Assembly: GCA_948567375.1 (NCBI GenBank)
Contig: OX419761.1
Coordinates: 7,628,501 to 7,692,500 of the forward strand
Source: Lunularia cruciata
Taxonomy: Eukaryota > Streptophyta > Marchantiopsida > Lunulariales > Lunulariaceae
DNA length: 64,000 nt
Direction: 5' to 3'
In this document: positions 55,853 to 64,000 of the stretch, in pieces
Layout: each line of letters starts with the position of its first letter
Position numbering within the stretch: position 1 is the first letter of the stretch
Position numbers and translations under genes: made by a program
Notes under the pieces: generated by a model
Database searches by the model: none
The model's input: only the letters and a program-made list of their open reading frames with translations
Told to the model about the DNA's origin: nothing

Positions 55853-58735
55853 TCAATAATTCTTTTCAGAAACTGAAAGTTGTCGGCTGGCGTAATACAC
55901 CGGGTAATCTTTCTTCTTCTCGTCCTTTTGACTTAAGACAACCCTGATGGCCATGGACGAAGTATCCACATACACATGAAAAAGGACGTCCCAATTCGGG
56001 GCCCTCATGACTGGTGCTTCAACAAGTTTCTTCTTCAACACTTGGAAGGCTTCTTCTTGATGTGCTTCCCACAGATAGTCTTCGGATTTCTTCAGAAGCT
56101 TTGTAAGCGGTGCAGCAAGCACTGCATAGTTTGACACGAAGCGTCTGTAATATCTGACATGTCCCAAGAAGGCTCTCAGCTCCCGGATGTTCTTCGGGGA
56201 TTCCAAAGCTGCGATTATTTTAACCTTCTCAACATCGACTTCAATACCTCGGCTTGACACCCGATGCCCCATAAGAATTCCCTCCTTCATTGCAAAGAAG
56301 CATTTCTCCGGGTGTAATGACAAGCCGGCAAAACGACACCTTTCAAACGTTTGGCGAAGGTAATCTCTATGTACATCCCGTCGTCCAAACACACAAAAGT
56401 CATCAATAAAAACTTCGATAAATTTGCACAGGAAATCTTTAAAGATCGAATTCATCATCCGCTGGAAAGTAGCGGGAGCATTACACAACCCAAAGGGCAT
56501 TTGATTGTAAGCAAAAGTGCCCCAATCGGTCGTGAATGTAGTTTTATCCTTGTCTTCTTCCCGAATGGATACTTGATTGTACCCTGAAAATCCATCGAGA
56601 AAACTATAACAATGATGCCCAGCCACCTGGTCTAAGATTGTATCGGTAAAAGGCAAGGGATGATGATCTTTCCTTGTGATTGCGTTCAATTTTCAAAAGT
56701 CTTGGCACACTCGGATCTTCCATGTTTTCTTCTTCGGGACAATGACAATGGGGGAGACCCATTCACTGCTTAAGACAAGGAAGATGATTCCGGCCCCTAA
56801 GTACTTATCGATTTCATCTTTTACCAAGAGCGAGTACTTCGGGTTCAAGCGGTATTGTCGCTGCCGAACCGGAACTGCACCTTCAATCAAATCAATCCGG
56901 TGTTCTCCAAATTCTCGTGGAATACCCGGCATTTGATCAATCGACCAGGCAAATACAACCTGGAATTCTATAAACAGGGCAGTGTATCCTGCCAACTCCT
57001 CCGAAGTAACTGTCTTCGAGATTTTAAAAATTTTTCCTTCAGTGAGTAACACCTCTTGACAGTCATCGGGGTTGATGACTCCTTCAACGTGGCTTACTCG
57101 GCTTATCCCGAGGCGAGCGGCCATCAAACCCCCTCCCTCCAAGTCAGGTTCACCCGAGGCGAGGTCATATGGATCTTCGTCGTCAGCCTCTACCTCGTAG
57201 CATTCCAAGTAATTAACTTGGACTTCTTCTTTGGATTCGTCTGAAGACAAAGACGATGAATCTTTGGACTCGTCCTCCTCTTCTGACGAACTTGTTTCCC
57301 CGAGATGAGGAACCTTCGTCCAACTCACAGTCACCAGCTTCTGATCCTTGGACGAAATGTCCTTGAATCTTAACTTCTGTTGATGCCAATCCACTACAAC
57401 TTGGGCACTATACAACCAGGGTCTGCCGATCAACAGAGGGTAACCAGTTTTTGTCACTGGCTGCAACACAATGTAATTCAACTTGAAGGGTACCCCTCCA
57501 ATGATCGTGGTAATGTTCGACAGCATGCCCAAGGGCCGTCTCCTGGTTTGGTCTGCAAACTTCAAAACTTGGGGTGTTGGTTCAAACGTATGATACCCGA
57601 GTCGATTCGCAGTATCTTCAGTCATGACATTCACACCGGACCCAGAGTCAATGGGTATCAATGTGATCATGCAACCTGCAATCTCCGCGTCTACCTCGGG
57701 AGATCCCAAATCTTCTTGTTCAATATGATAGATAGCAGGCAGGTCCTTCTTTGACATCAACCTCACCTTCTTGAGGGCCGAATTAAGCTGTCTCTTGTAC
57801 AGCTTGTTATCTTCCCACAATTGCTTAAATGTAACATTGGCATTTGTGGTGGCCAAGTCGGCTATAATATCATATTGGGGAACTCCTCCCAATTTGACCG
57901 TCTTCGTCTTTGGCTTTGAGTCCGAGGACTCTCCATGCTCCCTTTTGACGTCGGGACGCTTCAAAATGGTGACGGGCGTGCTGATGGCCTTAACCGGAGC
58001 TTCCTCGGGTTGGCCTACCTCGGCTTGAATCAGACCCTTTACTTCAGATCGGATGTCCGCCGGAAAAATTGGAGACTTCGTCTTCGTCTCTTCTTCCAAA
58101 CTTAGTTCCCGAGTCCTGAGTAATGCCTCCGTTAATTCTTTCTGCAAGGCTTCAGCTTTAGCTTTTGCAAGGATCTTTTCCTCCTTGGCCGAAAGAATTG
58201 CTTTTGGGCGCTGTCTCTTCGCCTTTCGGGAAGACGACGAGGTCGTACTCAGTTCTTCGGGATCACGCTTCTTCTTGGTGGAGCGTGTCTTAACTTTCAA
58301 AATTTCAAGGTCTGGCCATTCTCCTTCTGAGGCCGGACTCCCTTTGTGAGGTCTTTCTTCCTCAAGAGTTATACAATTCACATTCGTATCCCCCTTCAGC
58401 TGAAGTGCTGCACGCTCAGCGGGGGTCTGTACATATTTTACAAGAGGCTTCGGGTTCGGCGGGTGAGGGCATTGGTTGCCCGTATGCCCCGATCCTTTAC
58501 AATTTCCACACAAGGGAATGTACCCAATTTGCCTTCTTGGATCGGGACAATTTGGAGACCAATGTCCCATCGAGCCACAATTATAACAGGCTCCGGGCGC
58601 AACATTCTGAGGGCGATTTTGGTTGCTCATCGGTGGTCTTCGTGTAGGAGCATTGGGGTTATACTCCCTGGGTCCCAACCTCGGACCTTGATATGATGTG
58701 CTCGGTTGAGGCTGTACCTCCTGAGTTTGATACAC
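55853..58735 (-). pseudogene. Family-A pol: zinc knuckles, protease, RT, partial RNase H
   Basis: Two frames (58,735-56,693 and 56,689-55,853) are separated by one TGA in QDF-stop-KLNAITRKD, where arginine is expected (CGA to TGA). The first carries CYNCGSMGHWSPNC and CGNCKGSGHTGNQC knuckles, a protease (IPIDSGSGVNVMTEDTANRL ... PLLIGRPWL) and the RT start (IPREFGEHRIDLIEGAVPVR). The second has HCYSFLDGFSGYNQVSIREE, MPFGLCNAPATFQRMM, FIDDFCVFGRRD (catalytic DD intact) and LRAFLGHVRYYRRFV. RNase H begins FHVYVDTSSMAIRVVLSQ and stops at SVSEKNY. The style (LDGFSGYNQ, FIDDFCVFG) fits Athila/Tat gypsies. The integrase is deleted. Confidence 0.92.
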
Positions 58736-58783
58736 CGCCTCTTCGTCATCGTCTTGGTCCCATCCCAGAACCCAATCAATTTG

Positions 58784-60296
58784 CTACACCGGGAATGCAT
58801 TATGAGTATTGCATTCTATGTTGGCGTGGCCGGATTTTCCACAAGCGGTGCACCACACATTAGATCGTCCAAATGCGGGGGCCTTTCTTCGGTCCTTAGC
58901 CCCAATCATCTGGATCTTGAAATCCGAAAAATCCTTGATGAGTGCATCCAGCTTCGTATCCGCCTTATGTACACTCTTGGCTGGCGACGTCACTGGTTTC
59001 TTGGCTCCTCGTCTTCTGACTCGTCTTGGCTTTGATTCTTCTTCGGATTCCGAAGAAGAGCTTGAAGACGTAGAGGATTTGTCCGAAGAAGGGGAGGTAC
59101 TGCGTGAAGCTCTCCTTCTGGGCTTCTTGCCCTTCTTCTCCCGATTTCTCCGATTACCGGCAGAGTGAGAGTGTGCCACTTCATAACGAGCGACATGTTT
59201 GAGTACTTTATCGAGGGAAGTTACGTTCCTCTCCCTGGCAAAGATTCGTATCTCTGGTGACAGGCCCCCGAGGAACCAGGTAATGGCTTGGGCATCGGAG
59301 TATCCCACCACCCCCGATTGCTTGGGAACTCGGTTCAGTAATGCATGAACCGCTCAGAGTAGTCTCTCAACTTCTCCTTCTTGCCTCGGTCCAAATCGTT
59401 TAGTGCCGCGAAGACACTCGTATCATAGTCAACCTCCCGGAATCGTTCCAAGAAGTTGTTTCTCAAGTCTGCCTAGTCCGATGGTACAAACCCCGAGTCA
59501 CATGCGTGTACCAGCTCCGAGCTTTCTTGTGAAGCAGACTTGGAAAAATTCTTAGTCGATCCGCCGAGTCATGCTCCTTGTTAGCAAAGGAGATGACTTC
59601 GAATTCTTTGATGAATTCATCGGGGTCTTCGTCTTGTTCCGTCCCCTTATACTTCTGATAGGCGTGTCGGGTGATAGGAAGCGAAGTCATCGTTTGATGC
59701 ACTGGGATCGGCTGAGGGAATGTAGAACTTGACGGAACGGAAGAATTGGCTGGAATTGACGCCGTGTTGTCAGCCCAGGGATTCCAATTCGTCAAATTCA
59801 ACACAGGGTCTTCTTCAACAATTTCTACTCTGAGAGGGTCGACTTCAACCCGAGTGGAAGATTCAGGATCAACACCTTCAATAAGTTCTTCCAAATTCCT
59901 TTGGGACAACCAAGGAATCATTCGTAGAAGATGTTGACACTCGTCTTCAGTAAGTGTGCGTGCTGTCTTTTCTCGAACAAAGGTCTTCAAGGAAACAACT
60001 TCCTTTACAGCTCTAGGGGAAGTTGGGGTACTGGGCCGCAATGCATATGTTTGCCCACTCGATTCTTTCTTCTTCTTGGAAGAAGAGGGAGATGCGAAGT
60101 AGCCTTGCCAACCGCCTTCGCGTTTCTTGTGATCAAGTTCTCGCAAGTCTTCTTGCACTTCGTGAAGGAGTTGAAACTCCAACGCCTCTCGCTTAGTTTT
60201 GTCAACGATGGATGGGACGTTCAGACGTTCGTCTTCTTCATGCTGAAGTGCTCGTCTTCGGGCTCTCTCTTCCCGTTGTTCTTTCAATCCAGACAT
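58784..60296 (-). pseudogene. Family-A gag
   Basis: Frames 60,296-59,463 and 59,311-58,784 are joined by a short broken stretch. The start is MSGLKEQREERARRRALQHE, charged and helical. ITRHAYQKYKGTEQDEDPDE and LRIFPSLLHKKARSWY belong to a retrotransposon gag core. After the break come DAQAITWFLGGLSPEIRIFA, a serine/arginine-rich stretch, and the CCHC knuckle CTACGKSGHANIEC. Two further knuckles open the pol frame. It would form the cytoplasmic particle that packages element RNA. A TGA after HRTRQT and a frame change disable it. Confidence 0.88.
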
Positions 60297-60360
60297 TCAT
60301 ATTGCCTTGATACCCAGTGTTCAATTTGGCTTTGTATTCTTCCACTTCCGAGATTTGTAT

Positions 60361-60377
60361 CCCCGGCAGCGGCGCCA
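60361..60377 (-). promoter_or_regulatory. Primer-binding site complementary to tRNA-Asp 3' end
   Basis: On the minus strand TGGCGCCGCTGCCGGGG, seven bases inside the LTR end. The complement of plant tRNA-Asp, as I recall it, is TGGCGCCGTTGCCGGGG, one base different. Its position fixes 60,385 as the inner edge of the 5' LTR and confirms the element's minus orientation. Confidence 0.85.
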
Positions 60378-61053
60378 AAAATCATGTGACAACCCGGCAA
60401 ATATCACTTTTGCGGTAATTGGGTAAGTAAAGTTCGTTCCCGCAGAGATACGAGTCAAAAATGTCCAAATACAAAGCAAAGTAACAATTTCAGTTCTTCT
60501 TGAGTTCTTCTTTAGTCTCTCAGGTAGAAACCACACCCAGAAGAGAGTAACAAACACTGACTCACAGTCTTGTCACAAATTAACACTCCAAAATCACAAC
60601 TCCATCAATTATTTCCAAACAATCTTGATTTGTGATGATTCAGGCTCTCCCGAAAACGGCACTTCACTGAAAAACGACTTTGCCTCAGAATTGTGTTCTA
60701 CCCCTCCACTGAAGGCACAACTTCCTCGATTGAAATTGCTTCACATCAACTTCGCACTGCACTCACAAATGTAGAATACTACCAACACTACAATTCCTCT
60801 CAGATCTGTCAAGGCATTGCTTCGATTGCACTTCACTCAGGATCAAACACACAGACTGAAGATCAAGGCTGTGGAATCCAACATCCAACAAGCACTCTGA
60901 CTGCACTTTGAATTTCTCCAAACATTCACAAACACAATTGCAAAGTTGATACTCGGAATCAAGCTTAAGCGACGAGCACTGCTTCACAGCACTTCGCTTT
61001 ATCTATTCTCAGAAATAATGAGCACTGAACAACAAGTTCCTGCGAATGCCACT

Positions 61054-61062
61054 CTTAAATAG
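61054..61062 (-). promoter_or_regulatory. TATA-like box of the family-A LTR
   Basis: CTATTTAAG on the minus strand, conserved at 46,201-46,209, 54,563-54,571 and, in plus orientation, 39,128-39,136; slightly altered in copy D. It lies between the ORF stop and the R/U5-like part. Transcription would thus begin downstream of the ORF, which places the ORF in U3. Confidence 0.5.
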
Positions 61063-61086
61063 TGAAGCAATCGACAGTTCTAACAA

Positions 61087-63807
61087 CTATACCGTTTCTA
61101 CAACAACTGTTCTAACCTGCAGATCCGAAATGACAATGCACCTCTTCATATCTGCCCCTTCAAATCTCAAATCGGTTAATAAATCCGATCCGATGTCTAC
61201 TTCTTCCTCGGCTTTCAAACCCGAACCCAAAGTAATCTTACTTCCTACTATTCTGTCCTCGGGTTTCACAACTCTTACATCTTCTACCAGATCCAGCAAT
61301 TCTCTTTCCTGATCTGAAATTGCACTAGCGGGTAATCTATCTAACTCTTCATCTTTCGACCCACTCTTCTCTACTGTTGCTAAGGCCAACTCCGAAGACA
61401 TTTGGATCCCGATGTCATCTACGTCGGGTTTTGCTTTAACATCCTGCCGAAGCTTTTCTAACTCTATTCTTACTAAGTCCAATCTAATCGCGATATTGTC
61501 TTCTACTTCTAAGATCTTCCTATCTACACGAGTTCTCAATTTAATCAACAAGGCATTCAAATCTGTATCTTTCGCTTGCCTTCGCCCCGTCTCCTGCACT
61601 AACAGCTTCAACTTGTGCAGACGCGTTTCTTCAATTCAAACGCTGGTCTCTGTACTTAGCATCGTGTTTACCCTGAGGACTATCTCCTACAATGGCTCTA
61701 ATCTTGTCTTCCTTTCTTGTTCCTGATCTGCAAGCCATTCTTCTCTGTACATCGCCAACTCTTCTTCAAATTCGGCCTTCACTGCGCCCTTCTCTTTCTC
61801 CTTTTGTGCAACCTTTTCTTCCTGATTACGAAGTAAGTCTCGTAATCTCTCTTCTTCTCCATATCTCACAGCCAACTCTCGCTGCCAGAGTTGCTTCTTC
61901 TCCTCCATACTCTCCATCACTCGATCGAGCTCTTGATCCTTCGATGCTACTCTTGCCATAGCATGGATGAGCTCTACTCTTGAATCAGCAAACTGCTGCT
62001 TCAAGATTTCAAATTCAGCTACTTGTCTCTCCCTTACGACGTCACTCTTCCTTGCAAGATCCTCTTGATAGCTCAATTCTCTCCTCAGGTCTTCGATTAC
62101 CTGACTTCTCTCCACTGCTTCCACTTGCAGTACTTCTCTCTCCTTCTCACCTCGGGTTATACTCTTCTTCAACTCCGAGTTTTCCTCTTCTAATCTCCAT
62201 ACCACCTGCAATACAGTCTTTACCTCTGGACAAGTCGACTGCATCTCCTTCTTCTTCTTCTCCAACTTCACCAACAACGGGCATACTACCACCTGCAGGT
62301 AATCTACTCCATTAATGATACCTTCGTCCCCTCTCGGAGTAGTCTCTCTTCTTTCTTCGTGTTCTCCCGATTCTTGCCTTCTTCTCTGGAGCCTTCGTAT
62401 CGGAATTGATGCTTCACTGCCCGAGCTTCCGTCTACTTCTTCTTTCACTCTACTCGGTCCCGCTTCCCCCTTCGCCTTACGTCTCTAGCGAATTCCTCGC
62501 TGTACTGCAATCTTCTTCTCCTTGAGCACCGGTACTTTGTCTTCCAGCGCTGCATTGTCTTCGGCTTTTACCTTGGCTTGAATTTCTTCTTTGTATTCTT
62601 CAAGCGTTGGTGCCGAGGTCATTTCTCCACCGACTTCACTATCACTGCTTGTATCTCCACTTTGCATTGTCAGCTCAGGTTCCTCCTAACGTTTCGAGTC
62701 CTCCGTCTTGAGCTCGGCTTCGCCTTCTGAGTCTTCATCTTCCAACTCAATCACCATCATTCTTTGCCTCGGGTTATTTTTCTACATCTTCCGAGGTTTC
62801 TTGTTTTCTTCGGCGTCTGCTTGCCGAGTTCTCTTCTTCGTCGGGGTACTTTCAACGACCTCCACATTCTTCCCTGTCTTTGCGTAGTAATCGTCTGCGC
62901 TCCGGATTTGGAGAATGTATTGCTGCTCCTCCGCGTCGACTTCCTTTCGCACATTCGGATGGAAGTGCGACACCATCCGATTCCGCTCCGCCGAGTTCAG
63001 CAAATTGAGCCCGAGATAGAAATGCACTACAAACGGCACAATATAATGTGTAGGGGACTTATCCCGCAGATTCCACACCATCTGCCTCGTTCTCCCGTGA
63101 AAACACCTCGCCCAATTAATTGGTTCTCCTGCAAACAATTTGTGAAAGAACACTGCTTGGTGTTTCATCACATAGGTAGTTCTCTCCGGCTTCAGGATTG
63201 CCATCAAAGCACTCACAATTCCTCTCTTGACAGGGTCTTTGTGACTTTCTACCTTGTACCCATTCTTCGTTCTCTTCGACGAGAAGGCATCTCTCACCTC
63301 CTGAGTTTCTTGGGCTATCTCCCCTTTCCCCAAGAACGTGACCCCATGCTCCGAGCCTGCCTCCTTCCCGAGTACGAGTCTCCAATCCGACTCTGTCCAG
63401 CGAGCCGGATTTCCTCTCTTCCCTTCTTCCTCGGGACCATCGAGACATTTACTCTCGATGATTTCTGTCATGAATCCAGGAAAACTTATGTTCCAATTCC
63501 ATGCCAGAAAGGTGATCCAAAGTCGGCTCAAGACTTTGATCCTCGCTACTACATCTAATCTCCAAATTGCATGATTTCTCACTACAAATTTGGAGTTTTT
63601 CTTCCCTCCTCCCATCTCTTCTGCTTTCTTTCGGTCTCTCAATTTCTCTCTCTCGACTTCTCCCTTATGCACTAACCCGAGGCCAACGCTATGTCCCTTT
63701 CCCCGATCACCTGCAAGACGACTCCTCAACGGCGAAGGAAAATTGCTTGACATTTTGTCGTTGCAGTTTCGATTTTTATAGAGTTGCACTTCTTCGTCTT
63801 CCGTCAC
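61087..63807 (-). pseudogene. LTR-encoded coiled-coil ORF, fullest copy (about 900 codons, interrupted)
   Basis: Frames 63,807-62,782, 62,667-62,485, 62,448-61,687 and 61,611-61,087 follow each other. Breaks include a TAG after KKPRKM, a TAG after DSKR, a TAG after QRGIR, and a break near 61,640. The start is probably MSSNFPSPLRSRL, 18 codons into the frame. A first domain has NHAIWRLDVVARIKVLSRLW and FPGFMTEIIESKCLDGPEEE; a second has PERTTYVMKHQAVFFHKLFA and FHGRTRQMVW. An acidic/serine linker, a long coiled coil and a 31-residue C-terminal extension complete it. Placed in U3, it would be translated from the 3' end of element RNA, where Athila elements carry an extra env-like ORF. Function unknown. 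Confidence 0.75.
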
Positions 63808-64000
63808 TTTGAGTTTCTATCAAGAAATCACACCTCCTGCATGCACCCGTTACTGTCGCCTCACCTTCACGCGTATGAGCCGCCAATTTTGAAACCGCCC
63901 CTTCTTGAATTTCTCGCCCCAACGAAAGGTTGTTAGACTGTCTTTGCCTCGGGTTGAGCTCCCCCCCCCCCCCGATCCGAAGACAATTTACTTCATATCG

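Larger units (their letters stand above)
53894..64000 (-). mobile_element. Family-A Ty3/gypsy (Athila/Tat-like) element, internally deleted, running off the window
   Basis: Minus-strand order: 5' LTR (beyond 64,000 to 60,385), 7-base spacer, tRNA-Asp-type primer site (60,377-60,361), gag (60,296-58,784), pol (58,735-55,853), 3' LTR remnant (55,837-53,894). The two LTR copies are nearly identical by eye; one stretch of about 125 bases has a single difference. Insertion is therefore recent relative to the rest of the nest. Missing are the C-terminal RNase H, the integrase and the outer half of the 3' LTR. The left flanking pentamer is GAAGC. A matching GAAGC should lie beyond the window. Confidence 0.88.
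60385..64000 (-). repeat. 5' LTR of the family-A element (truncated by window end)
   Basis: Starts TGTGACAACCCGGC on the plus strand beside the primer site and is co-linear with the solo LTR at 45,532-49,295 up to the window edge. By that comparison about 150 bases are missing. It contains the whole coiled-coil ORF on the minus strand, upstream of the TATA-like box at 61,054. A run of 13 C at 63,961 is five C in the solo copy. Confidence 0.9.

Noticed and set aside
56351-58696. Plus-strand frames across the pol region (such as 57,380-57,754 and 58,346-58,696)
   Set aside because: Shadows of the minus-strand pol and gag, which carry clear zinc knuckles, a protease and RT motifs.
62764-63558. 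264-codon plus-strand frame in the 5' LTR
   Set aside because: It is the reverse complement of the N-terminal part of the LTR ORF, which has consistent domain content in several copies. The plus frame has none.

Overview
The window comes from a repeat-rich land-plant nuclear chromosome. The evidence is class III (secretory) peroxidase genes with a three-intron layout, Ty3/gypsy retroelements with plant-type primer-binding sites, and a plant-type zf-RING_4 protein. The style of the peroxidases, and of a gypsy element that carries a cytosine methyltransferase, suggests a bryophyte (perhaps a liverwort). That lineage is an inference, not something the sequence shows. No tRNA, rRNA, CRISPR or bacterial operon structure was seen.

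Left third (about 1-20,200), host-gene territory. A degenerating tandem array of class III peroxidases lies on the plus strand: a four-exon pseudogene (4,168-5,756), one apparently intact four-exon gene coding about 322 residues (9,698-11,434, with a TATA box at 9,118), a last-exon relic (12,381-12,787) and a C-terminal scrap (13,880-14,143). On the minus strand at 15,869-16,835 is the 3' part of a zf-RING_4 (C4C4, NOT4-like RING) gene. An in-frame TAA separates its acidic region from the RING. A decayed gypsy fragment (6,333-7,470) and several short tandem duplications fill the gaps.

Middle (about 20,200-40,800), a mobile-element graveyard. It holds a PIF/Harbinger transposase relic (20,779-21,876), two minus-strand gypsy elements of one family (here 'family B', LTR about 689 bp, primer site resembling tRNA-Glu), and truncated LTR pieces of a second family (here 'family A') in both orientations, one pair being head-to-head.

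Right third (40,800-64,000), nested retrotransposons. A plus-strand gypsy element ('Gypsy-M') spans about 40,829-53,893 with the order protease, C5 cytosine-DNA methyltransferase, reverse transcriptase, RNase H, integrase. Two solo family-B LTRs and a composite insertion containing a 3.76-kb solo family-A LTR interrupt it. At 53,894 a family-A element starts, on the minus strand and running off the window. It has gag, protease and RT of Athila/Tat type and a tRNA-Asp-type primer site. Its very long LTR itself carries a large coiled-coil ORF in the U3 part. That ORF occurs both upstream of the primer site and downstream of pol, and again in the solo LTR.

The two most notable observations are the LTR(U3)-encoded coiled-coil protein of family A and the methyltransferase domain embedded in Gypsy-M. 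All retroelement reading frames here carry stops, frameshifts or deletions, so the nest appears non-autonomous. Family names A, B and M are labels used only in this annotation.
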